Shown: positions 34,062-43,536 of the stretch, piece by piece
How the letters are laid out: every line of letters begins with the position of its first letter
How positions within the stretch are numbered: the first letter of the stretch is position 1
Source: Saccoglossus kowalevskii
Lineage: Eukaryota > Hemichordata > Enteropneusta > Harrimaniidae
Assembly: GCF_000003605.2 (NCBI RefSeq)
Contig: NW_003149275.1
Span: 45,158 to 88,693, forward strand
Direction: 5' to 3'
Length of the DNA: 43,536 nucleotides
Translations under genes and position numbers: made by a program
Notes under the pieces: model-generated
Database searches by the model: none
What the model saw: only the letters and a program-made list of their open reading frames with translations
Told to the model about the DNA's origin: nothing

Positions 34062-34875
34062 GGAGCCTTGTGCGACTGAATACCGGTTAAAATCCACATG
34101 CCAAATTTTTTCTTCGCGAAAATCAAATTTTAAGACCTTCGAAAGTACTCACTATGTTTATTTACTTCCAAACAATGACCAGAACCTATTTGCGCTGTGA
34201 AATGATGAAGGTGTTCATAAAAAATGACTTTATTTATCGTACACCGAGTCGCAGAAAAATAACAATACAAAAGACGTCATTTTGTATTCCAGAGTTCATA
34301 GCAAATTACGCGAGACCTATAATTTTTCACGTGACCGAAATCAGTAGATAAATTGCGTTTATGCAACTAGTTTCTATTATTAAACAAAAATCATACAATT
34401 ATAAATACTGTATGTGATTGCTTTCTTGAAGCAATGAGAATAACTGGTTACGGGAAAAGTGAGTTTTATTCTTCCACCACTGTATCACATGACCGACAAA
34501 CGAGATTACATTCATTCTGCGCCGCAGGGAGTGTGGGATGTCAATGGCTGCCATTTTCTCGTAATTTGCTTAGTTTCCGCGGTAATTGTTTGAAAATATC
34601 ACAAATTATTGCTTATTTATAAGGACAAATTGCAAAAAAAGGTTTGTATGTTATTCATCCAGCGATCAATTCACAAAAAGGTACGTCACACCATCGTAAT
34701 CGAAAGCAAAAGCGATTTAATTTACGTATGCTAGATTTTTGTTTTTAAACGGTGATAGATCCCGTAGCTCGATGTTCGACATACAACAACAAAATTAAAA
34801 AGAAGACGTCCAAATGAAATTGTTAGGGCGAAATTCGATTGTAGGTCGCACCAAAGAGCTACGGAACCGCAGCTA

Positions 34876-35110
34876 CCCTCGCACCAGCGCGTCAATGAAA
34901 TGAAAAGCCTTGTGATTTTCGTGGTTTATTTCAAAATTCTATTTTCTAAAAACGGGGCATGTTGCCACCACAAGCATAACTTTGAAAACTACAGCTAAAC
35001 TTTAAATTGTGATTTCTTGCCACCAATTCATCAGTTGAAATTACGCCAAAAACCAAAATGTCACGGTTAGATTCCAGAAAATATTAGAAATTCACTTGGC
35101 CGTCATTACC
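34876..35110 (-). repeat. Right arm of the large inverted repeat
   Basis: Inverted counterpart of 32918-33147. Immediately outside it, at 35195-35214, lies an 8-bp palindrome (CGATGGGC CTG GCCCATCG). Confidence 0.75.
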
Positions 35111-35499
35111 CAGTGACCATGTTGCCGTAACCCAGGCTCTAGTCAGAATAAAAAAACTGTGCCTGTCCAAAAAAAATATGAAGTCCCAGCGACGCCCGAT
35201 GGGCCTGGCCCATCGCCCGAGGACAAATGAAGTGGGTATAGGGAGGGTAGGGCACTTTTGGAATATTACACTGCTGTAGATGTCTTTTTATGCAATTTTT
35301 TGACCAAACAAATTTCTGACACCTTTCTGACACCAATGCAAAAAGTCCACCCTCAAAGCCTTTGGAAATTTCAAAACTGCTATTTTGCAAATAATAAATC
35401 TTTTGTCCAATGATGAATGACAACAATTAAAAAAAATCAAATCAGTATATAAATGTATTTTATTTTTAAATGTATACACTGTTAGTAATAGTAAAATTT

Positions 35500-38200
35500 A
35501 AAGAGCTGAGCTGAATGGCATATTGTATTTATATACTTCTAGGCTAGGCATCAACAACAATACTGCCCTTTGAAAGGGGAATTCCTCAATAGGTATTATC
35601 TCATAGCTTAAACGAATGAGCTGATCCAATGTTGTGATGTTCAAACGTGTTCTGACATGAAAACACCCTTTCTGCCTATGCATTCCCAACCAATATTCAC
35701 AAGACCAGTACCATCAGTTTGAACATGCCTATTTTTAAAAATAAATAACAAGAAATGTGTAAAATGTATTGTAATTGTATTTCCACAATCTTCGTTCCTA
35801 ATTTGCCATATATTTATCATCAAAACAACAACAGACATTTCAGAGCTCAGATTAGAGAAAAACTGGGTGGGTGTACATCTACAAAAGTCCTACATGGTAA
35901 TTTGACAAACCTAACATTTGACATGTACAACTTACCAGGACAAAATTTGTTGATTAGCTTGTTGTTCATTGTCAAATACTTTTTCCATCAACTCAGTAGG
36001 TGTATAGAAATGAAAGTGATCTTCCTGCATTTCACCCCTGTTGTGACTGACCAATCTTTTAAATGGTAGAAATTCTGATCTAACGACATCACTGTCAATA
36101 ATTGGAGCAAATTGTTCACTATTTTTGCTTGTTTTGGGTAAAACATAGTGCTTTAGAAAGACCTCAAAATAAGCAACATCCCAGTTAAGTAATCTATAAG
36201 ATGCTGGCTTAATTATCTAATGCTAAAACAAGCAAAATAAATATTGAAATTAAGTGAGCTAGGAGTACTCATTTTTGCTGAGAGAACAAAATAGTTTATT
36301 GACTTAATATTTTACCTGCATAGCTACCCACAAAGAAATCTGTGGAAATCTTGCCCTTAAATTGTTTAATAATTTCTGAAGGAATAGGGGTCTCGCACCA
36401 TTCACAATATTTCCATAATTGCTATTACCAGCCTTTGCATTCCGATTCTGATAAGTAATTTGATGGCCTTTGAACATACCAATTGGATCTGCATGTAATT
36501 CATCACTAAGTATTTGCATAAAGGTGACATTTTCATTTTGTAGCCTCTGTAATATTTCAATACAGTCATCAAAATGAAACATAACATTAGAAATATGTTT
36601 AGAAAGAAGCAGCTTCCAGTAAACTTGTTTGTGTTTATACAATACACTTAGAAACTAGAAATACTTACAACACTATGTAACACTGGAAAACACATCCTTA
36701 TATTGCATGTTCTGCTCAGATGATTTGTTGCACTAAAGACATCAGCAGTGCTATAAACAGGTAAGTTGTCATTTGTTGGAGTAGACCAATCGCAGTAGGA
36801 TCCCTATTGCTGCTTCATCTTCAATCACTATAATTTCATAATTATCCAATACTGCCTCATCCATGCTCAGCCATCTAATATCTAAGATTCGTTTCAATTT
36901 TATAGCTTTCTGGCCTATTAACTCAGCTTAGTCCTTGAACTTGTGAATTTGTTTGGCGAGCGGCTTATATAGGCATATAGTGTAGATAAGGTATCATTCA
37001 GTAGCACCATTTCAGGGGCATTTTTGCATGCTTGACTGACAGCTAGATGTAAACGATGACATACACATTGTATGCATACAGAGTAAGAGTTGCCCTGATG
37101 AATTAAACCAGTTACCTCATTCATATCTGAAGCCATAACGTTAGCCCAATCTGCACCAAAGCCAACCATCTTTCGAAATTCCACGCCTTTGTCTCGTAAT
37201 TCATCTTTTAAAGCATTACAAATAGTTTCGCCTTTCCATCTCTTATTCATTTTCAGGAATGTTGTCTTTAATGATGCAGTCTGAAGCTTAATATACCGTA
37301 TAACAAATACAGCATGTTTTCAGCACTTCTGTCCGTGCTCTCATCTGAGCCAACACCAACAAATGGACTTCGTGCTATATCTTCAGTATTGTCGTTGTCA
37401 ACTACTTGACTTAATGCTACCAGAATTTGATTAAAGATGTCAGCATTTTCATATGTGGCATTACCATCTTTACGCAAATTTATTATATCTTGAAAACCTT
37501 GAAGCTTCTGAAAGTTCATCAGACTTTGATATTTTCTGTTTCCTCTAAAGCTAACCAATACACACTTGCACAGGCTGATCTGATCAAAATGTTGTTTTTT
37601 TTATATGGGTTAGCAGCGCTTAATGACGACTGACTACTTTTGAAATGGTCTTCAGCCTAGAAGCAAATGTAAATACAATGTATTATGCAGATATTTTTTA
37701 TATTGATTTTCGAAAATAAAGCATATTGTTGTTTTTTGTAATATTTATACTCAATTTCACATCCGGGTTGCCCTGGGATTATAACAAATTGTCCCAAAAA
37801 AATGTTTAAATCAGTGTGAAATTAAATTTATGTGTGTGTTGACCAACTTAGTATCATTGTCAATTTAAGGCAAAATTAAAAAACAACAAATGAGAATGTA
37901 TCATCATGACAGGAATCAGTGGTGTACAATAATAGCATAATAATAGTACCTGAAATTATCTATTGCAGTTGACACCCATGGGCCACTTTTTATGTTTGAT
38001 GTATAATCTACAGTACATGCGATTATTAATGTAACTGGTTCACTTGTAAGTATATAAAGCCATTCAAGGCACAATCTTCAAGCTGACTTCCTTTTATCAG
38101 AACTACTACCCCCTGAAACAATATAGGGTATAGCATGGTTATGTTCTGTACCACAACCACTACTAGAATTTGATGCTGAATCATCTTTAGTACCTGTGAA
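35500..38200 (-). pseudogene. hAT transposase-derived relic (DUF4371 / ZNF862-like), intron-bearing
   Basis: Reading the minus strand: CLEWLYILTSEPVTLIIAC and WVSTAIDNF (about 38070-37950, donor GGTACT); acceptor TGCTTCTAG before 37656; VYWLA and KYQSLMNFQKLQGFQDI (about 37590-37490); SPFVGVGSDESTD; after a frameshift near 37300, MVGFGADWANVM and CVCHRLHLAVSQA (to about 37040); after another shift, LKRILDIRWLSMDEAVL (about 36900-36850); an open block to 36316 (donor GTAAAA); an open exon 36216-35936 with VLPKTSKNSEQFAPIID and VVRSEFLPFKRL (donor GTAAGT); and the C-terminal dimerisation-type LNITTLDQLIRLSYE (about 35640-35590). The order matches hAT transposases of the DUF4371 group. At least four frame breaks and stops make it non-functional as sequenced. 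Confidence 0.75.
35936..36216 (-). pseudogene. Best-preserved exon of the hAT relic
   Basis: 93 codons without a stop, bounded by an AG acceptor (GCATTAG) and a consensus donor GTAAGT. It contains LLNWDVAYFEVFLKHYVLPK and FHFYTPTELMEKVFD. Easily missed because its only ATG codons lie late in the frame. Confidence 0.6.
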
Positions 38201-39465
38201 AGATATAAAAAAATTACACATTAACACATTAATTGAATTTTCTAAACATGTTCTAAAAGAAAATTAATTGAAACATGGAAAATAAATATTAATATTGATT
38301 ATAAATTCATGCACAGAACAAAAAATTATATAAAATAAAAATTTCAATTAAAAAGTAGAATAAAAAACAGTACATTTAAAACAAATTCGCCCAGTTTAAA
38401 CGAAAACGTTACACATCACATTCAATTTTAAGATATTACGCAGTCACTCGATTTCAGCGCACATTCCAGTCAAACGAGAATCGAATCCGAGACGACTGGA
38501 TCAGCATGCCATTTGCTGTATTCTGCATTTCATGTTAAAAATATCAAACTCAATGCAAATGAACGATTTTCCTTGAAAACTTGCACCGATTTACAACTTT
38601 TTTGAATTTGTTTTCATACATGCGTTTTTTTCTGATTAGTCTGATCAAGGACCTGTAATGAGACTTCCTGGTTCACAGTTCACCGATCACGGTCTCCAGA
38701 AATGTGATTGATTTTCAAAGAAACTTCACTTATTCGAATCATAGTTTTTGTAACCCATATTAAAAATAATTATTTATACATGATGAATAAATCTAACCTG
38801 TTTTTAACTCCCTTTGGAGTGAAGAAAGAGTTGATGTTCCGCATACCGAGAGACGCCATTTCCACAGCTGAATGGTCATACAAGGTCAAACACTCCAATG
38901 AATGCTATAACAAGGATCATGATTAGCTGAGAGAGTAAGCGTGGATTCAGTTGGCCAATCATACTCGTCGTAAAGAAAAATTGCAGCGAATGTTGAATAT
39001 TCAACAGCAAAATGTGAAATTCTTTGTCTCTCTGGGCATGGTGATAAGCTTAATCAAAAATTTTCACTTTAATAGTGTCAGAAGACTAAAATTCTGTCTT
39101 CAAATACACCCAAACTACCTATATAACATTTTGCATTGAAATACTTAATCAGTATTGATCTGATCGGATACTGTCATTTCCTGATGATAAACAGATATTC
39201 TTTCTGCTTGGCATACAAACCAGTGCCAGAAATTAGTAGTGCCAGCAAGATTTTTGATTACTTTTAACATACAAGTGATAAACCAGCACTATTCTGTGCT
39301 GAGATATTATCTTGTCTGTAAGTGTAATCCATAAAAACATTGTAACACATCAAAGCAGATCACACAACTCTTCCAGTCATTCCTTTCCCGTAATTGAACC
39401 CGTGTACTTGTGTGAAATTCTAAATAATTAATAATTCCATGTGTACTACTGTGAGTAATGTGAGA
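38200..39465. other. Intergenic, no recognised gene
   Basis: AT-rich flank of the hAT relic. Small plus-strand frames at 38708-38926 and 38951-39139 show no known domain. Confidence 0.3.
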
Positions 39466-39470
39466 ATATG

Positions 39471-39568
39471 ATTACGAAGATACCTCAAAGTATACACGAA
39501 GACAGTACGCGCGGATGTCGATGCAAAAGCAAACTGTCTGAGTGCATACTTTGAGGTATCCTCGTAAC
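39471..39568. ncRNA. 98-nt foldback hairpin (pre-miRNA-like or MITE-like)
   Basis: Arms 39471-39506 and 39533-39568 pair at 31 of 36 positions, including an unbroken 15-bp run GATACCTCAAAGTAT. The loop is 26 nt (39507-39532). Arm length, mismatch spread and loop size fit an animal pre-miRNA. A short inverted-repeat transposon is the alternative. No target-site duplication is obvious. Confidence 0.4.
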
Positions 39569-39840
39569 ACTGTTATTATGCATCTTTTCCTCCCAATGAT
39601 ACATCATGGTAATCTCGAAATCCAAAAAGTTTATAACGGAATCAGCAAACTTCCTTGTGTGGTCCGGTCAAACCCTGGAGGCAGCCATGTTTGTTTTTAT
39701 TATTAGAGGACGCTTACGCGCGTAATCATTCCATATTTGGAATTCGCATTTATATGGTGGAATGAAAATATCCCGTAAAATACCGCAAAATTACGGCACG
39801 CTGTAACATATGGCGTGGCCTATTCAGCATTTGTCAACAA

Positions 39841-39926
39841 CCAATCATAAGACTGGTTACGAACCACATCAAGGTTACGACTCGGTTAGCCTTGCTCAAC
39901 TGGTTCGTAACCAGCCTTGTGATTGG
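39841..39926. ncRNA. 86-nt foldback hairpin
   Basis: Arms 39841-39866 and 39901-39926 pair at 23 of 26 positions, including CTGGTTACGAACCA against TGGTTCGTAACCAG (14 bp unbroken). The loop is 34 nt and can pair a little further (AAGG with CCTT). It lies about 270 bp from the previous hairpin on the same strand. The two stems do not resemble each other. Confidence 0.4.
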
Positions 39927-40198
39927 ATCTTCGCCTCCAACTGTGCCGTGGGTTCGGGCCAACCGTTAATTATTCATAATGGAGTCAATTTGTGTAGTTT
40001 TTTTTTATTTATTCTACAGATATAGGTAAAATATAGGTAAGGCTTTGGCAAAATTTGAAAGAGCAACTAATATTCTTCAACCTGTTATTTTTTATAGATT
40101 TTATTTTTCATTATGTTCGTACGTTTTTTCCTGTTAAAAAATATGAGCTCGCTGGAGCCTTTATCGCTTGTCTATTTCTTATACTAGTTACCAGCCGA

Positions 40199-40214
40199 TA
40201 CCCCCCCCCCCCAC
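40199..40214. repeat. C homopolymer tract
   Basis: A run of about 12 C followed by ACCCGCCCGC, a simple sequence prone to length change. Confidence 0.8.
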
Positions 40215-40299
40215 CCGCCCGCTCATAGGGAGTGCGTACAGTTGATCATAGTCTCTGGGCTCCCTATGATGGGACCTTGATGCACGTCATTTTATTTTT

Positions 40300-41830
40300 C
40301 AGATCTAAATTTAAATGGCCGAGTGGCGGCCATTTTTATTAAAACTGTATTTATTGTTGATATTTAAATTGTTACATGTCTTAATTTCATTTCATTTGTT
40401 ACACATATAAATCTAAGAGTTTTGAACACAATTTTGTTTTAATGACTGCAGTTCTAGTACCATATCTCTGCCATGCTTTGACTGATTATGTTCAAATTTT
40501 ATATATTCATTCTACATCATGACATAGATATATTGATTTGACTATCTGATTCAAAATGTACGAATGGCAGCCATTTTTGTGCTAAAAAAATCATCAGAAA
40601 TCAAGCATTTCAGGCATTCCTGAACTGGATCGTGGCGTTTATGGATGGACTTTGTTCAAACTTGGTACTGGCCGACGGATGGCCATTTTGTTTAAATGAA
40701 TGCGCTTCTAGAGCCATATCTCTGAAATGTTTTGACTGATTATGTTCAAATTTTATATATTCATTTTACATCATGTTATAGATATATAGATGTATTCAAA
40801 ATGGCCGACTGGTGCACATTTTGTTTTAATTAATGCTGTTCCAAAGCAATATTTCTCAATATGGACAAGTACTCGTTTGACGATCCGATACAAGATGTCA
40901 ATCATTTTAATGTTAAAAAATCATCATAATCAAGCATCATCTTCTGGATCCATACATATGACATGTTTATGTTCCAACTGTATTACTATAAATACAACTA
41001 TATATCTTAAATTTGATTGCTAACAGGGACTGTGCCATGCATGGCTTGTTCACATGAAATTCGTGTTCGCCATAGTGTTTTGTTTTTACGTGCAAGATCT
41101 TTCAATACAAATGTGTCTCTTTATCATGATACGTATAATGTACAAATAAATGTTGTCTTTTTTTATTCCAGCGTGTTGGGCGCACAATGGGAGTCTTTGT
41201 GGTAAGTATGTGTCTGTGTGTTGGTGATGTCAATGTTATGACGATTTTACCCTATTTTCATAATTTAAATTAATATTTAATCAAATTTAAGTTAAGTTTG
41301 CATACCTTAGGGTTAGTAAAGGGGGGTATGGAACAATATATATTAATATAATTGTACCATATTGGGAAACATGAGTCCATCGATATATTTTTGATTTGGT
41401 TCACTTTTGACTGATTGGTCGCTATTTTGTCCCCTAAAACACCAAAACTCAACATTTGGTTATTATTTGTTTCATCGAATGGCGACCATTTTTGTCAAAA
41501 AACAAATAAAATCACAAAATTCAAACATGTCATCAACTGTTCAATGTGCATTCCTAGACTCATTTTTTTATTGAAAGTTGGTACATCACAAGTCACGATA
41601 CACGTGATTGTCGCTTTATTTTATTTTGTTGACCTCCAAATGACAGCCATTAATTGTCCCAAAAATCAACATTTGTACATGTCATTAACAGTTTCTGGGG
41701 CATGCCTTAACAAATTTCATTCAAACTTAGTCTTTATACCCGTTTCATGCACATTTGTAGGTAATATGCTAAATACTATGCTTTTCATTGTTTTAAAAAG
41801 TCATAAAAAACATGAAAATGACTGTCATTT
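40300..41830. repeat. Degenerate satellite-like field built on a GGC(N)GCCATTTT unit
   Basis: A block containing CCATATCTCTG and TTTGACTGATTATGTTCAAA at about 40459 recurs at about 40714 (spacing near 254 bp). A second block, AATGGC[AGC][GA]CCATTTTTGT followed by AAAAAATCA and AAATCAAGCATTT, recurs near 40325, 40565, 40680, 41478 and 41641 at varying divergence. The 140-codon frame at 41415-41837 is a product of these repeats. Confidence 0.6.
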
Positions 41831-41839
41831 ACAATAACT

Positions 41840-42070
41840 TGTTTAATTAAACGCAACCGTATATTCTTGTTTTAATCCAAACATCATGCAACTATATTAA
41901 GAGTTAATCCAATGAGTCACAACGGTATGTGGGGGTGTGTTTTTCGACTATTCAATTTTTTTTTACACAATGAAAGTGAATTTAACTGGTCCTGTACGCT
42001 TCAGACTTCAGACTCTTACTAGTCCTCTGCCATAAAACAGTCTGTTAATTCACATTTAAATCCTCAGAGT
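41840..42070. other. Intergenic, no recognised feature
   Basis: AT-rich, no repeat or coding signal noted. Confidence 0.3.
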
Positions 42071-42077
42071 ATGGTTT

Positions 42078-42285
42078 TTATTGTCTTTCTGCTATTGTAA
42101 GCATGGTGTTTGGAATTTGAATATTTTTAAGACTGTTTTGATATGCTTCGAACCATGCACCGTATTCGATGGTTGATTTGATACACTTGTCAAGTGATCT
42201 AACCAAATGATCAATGTCTGGGCAAGCTGATCGTATTGTCGAATAACAGCCGAATGATTTACCACAAGGGGCAGGCACTTTTAAA
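42078..42285 (-). CDS. Unrecognised small cysteine-containing ORF or exon
   Basis: Minus-strand frame reading VPAPCGKSFGCYSTIRSACP then LVRSLDKCIKSTIEYGAWFE and ending TMLTIAERQ. Four cysteines and amphipathic helices give a protein-like appearance. The upstream sequence offers only a weak acceptor (CAATTTTAAAAG). No family recognised. Confidence 0.3.
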
Positions 42286-42289
42286 ATTG

Positions 42290-43066
42290 GGTAAATGTAA
42301 ACGTTTTAGAAGTTGATGGTACGAATAATAAATTACAACAATACGCCAATCAATTACCTGGTCGATTTTTTGAAGGAGAATTTTTTTGAAGTAAATAAAA
42401 TCATGAAATTCGTGAACATATTTCTTGCTTAAAGTTTCAAATGCGTTTCATTTAACATTTTACAATAGACAATCAAATTGCAACAATAATTTATTTGTGT
42501 TTGTTTTTAGTCTGCAGCATTTGTATTTCGAGAATGTTTCAAACTCTTCTAAATTGTGAAACATAATGTTTTGATTCCATTAAAAAAATATTTGCACTGT
42601 GACCGAGCTCAGTAATATTCATAATTGTAAATGAGTTCTGTTAATTAATTTAGGAAAGGTATGTAAATGATATGCAAATTAATATGCAAATTAGTTGCAG
42701 CGCTATACATTTTTTTCGGGGGAGAACCCTGTCGCTGACACACAAAACAAATCAAACATTCCACCAACTACACGACCACCCTCTGCACAACACTTAGCAA
42801 GTGATAGTCCTCAACCACGTACCAACTTGCAACTTGACAAAACTACATCACCAACAAAGAAACCGTTATTTATGCAAGCCATGGTTAAATAGAGCATAAT
42901 GCACAGTTATGGTGTTCCAAATAAGGCCCCGGAATATGAATACAAGTTCAATTCGTAAACAAATAAAGGGAAGGGCATTTAAATTTTAGGGAAATTTTGC
43001 GGTAATATTGATAGCATGATTTGAAGATATTATGTACATATTTTATTTTGGCAGTGGTTAAATAAC
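42290..43066. other. Flank of the Crypton-like relic
   Basis: A plus-strand frame at 42695-42892 is rich in Thr, Pro and Ser (IPPTTRPPSAQHLASD) and may be a linker of the same element. AT-rich otherwise. Confidence 0.3.
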
Positions 43067-43091
43067 AAAAATTGTACAACCTACAATTTTT
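43067..43091. repeat. Short perfect hairpin before the recombinase relic
   Basis: AAAAATTGTA, loop CAACC, TACAATTTTT; directly followed by GCAG, a possible splice acceptor. Confidence 0.5.
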
Positions 43092-43149
43092 GCAGGCTAT
43101 TCTTTGCGACATGTTTTCGTTGTCTGCAACATAGACATGGTCGAGTATC

Positions 43150-43486
43150 ATGTTCGGAAGCTGGAAACACAGGCTAAAATGTATGCTACCGGCGGCGAAA
43201 ATTGCCGTTGAAGCATTTCAAAATGTATTTGTCCAACACCCACTGACACAGTCTGGTATTCGTGAAAATAAATTGGGATCTATGATGAAAGAGATTTCGA
43301 TAGCAGCAAATTTGTTGACAATTCATACACATCAACTGCGTGCACTGTGTTCGGCAGGAGTTGAAACCAGACACATTTATGTAATTCACGGCACTTAAAA
43401 ACGAAGCTAGTGTTCGGTCCTACACTAACAATGTCACCAATAATCAGAGTCAAGGAATATCCAGTATCCTGTCTCGCAGTTTTTGA
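43150..43486 (+). pseudogene. Crypton-like tyrosine recombinase C-terminus (DUF3504), frameshifted
   Basis: Frame 1 (43150-43398) contains IRENKLGSMMKEISIAANL, then THQLRALCSAGVETRHIYVI, matching the family pattern NKLGxMMKxIsxxAxL ... NHxxRAT ... aGvExRHIMxVtGH. The frame then breaks at the Gly-His position near 43390. A second frame (43390-43486) continues KNEASVRSY, with the catalytic tyrosine, and ends GISSILSRSF and TGA. This is the C-terminal catalytic region of Crypton elements and of domesticated relatives (KCTD1, ZMYM and QRICH1 type). The one-base-scale shift, plus contraction around the HxxR motif, marks a dead copy. The N-terminal part and arginine 1 box were not found. Confidence 0.7.
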
Positions 43487-43536
43487 TATAAAAACAAATC
43501 CTCTGATAGAGAAGTGACCGTAGCGATCGAAGCGGG

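Noticed and set aside
36660-36675. Intron between GTAAGTAT and CTAG within the hAT relic
   Set aside because: It would be only about 14 bp, too short to splice; more likely a frame break.
41415-41837. 140-codon plus-strand ORF
   Set aside because: Arises from the degenerate repeat units, and its peptide repeats with the DNA period.

Overview
This window is animal (metazoan) nuclear DNA. It is AT-rich, with intron-split genes using GT/AG sites, long gene-poor stretches, decayed transposable elements and one 50-base assembly gap. The cadherin carries the NCC/LamG/EGF juxtamembrane region typical of non-vertebrate classical cadherins. The transposon relics include an L1-like LINE, an intron-bearing hAT relic, a Crypton-like tyrosine recombinase and a degenerate 2A-type LINE motif. 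Together these suggest a marine invertebrate. A non-chordate deuterostome such as a hemichordate or echinoderm is my guess, at low confidence.

Layout. (1) 1-9319, minus strand: a transmembrane cadherin gene from its start codon and signal peptide through six cadherin repeats, an NCC domain, EGF, LamG, EGF, LamG, about seven EGF repeats and the transmembrane helix. I assembled 11 coding exons with phase-consistent splice sites; the cytoplasmic tail runs off the left edge. One intron holds a 26-bp minisatellite. (2) 9330-22450: a gene-poor stretch with a repeat element, a LINE 3' half with an A-rich tail, several degenerate tandem repeats and a short LINE-type 2A-like relic. (3) 22453-28755, plus strand: a complete eight-exon ecto-5'-nucleotidase gene (CD73/NT5E family, 580 aa) with signal peptide, all metal and substrate residues and a GPI-anchor-like tail. 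A perfect stem-loop lies just after the stop codon. (4) 28760-35300: intergenic DNA with a promoter-like block carrying two perfect heat-shock elements, an assembly gap, and a pair of inverted repeat arms enclosing an unrecognised protein-like reading frame. (5) 35500-38200, minus: a hAT transposase-derived relic (DUF4371/ZNF862-like) that still shows splice sites but is broken by frameshifts. (6) 38200-43536: two strong foldback hairpins about 270 bp apart, a degenerate satellite-like repeat field, an unrecognised small ORF and a frameshifted Crypton-like tyrosine recombinase C-terminus at the right edge.

Both intact genes encode cell-surface proteins: an adhesion receptor and an enzyme that makes extracellular adenosine from AMP. 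Nothing in the sequence links them functionally. The strongest candidates for undescribed biology are the two hairpins, the inverted-repeat unit with its internal ORF, and the heat-shock-element block. All three are inferences from raw sequence.
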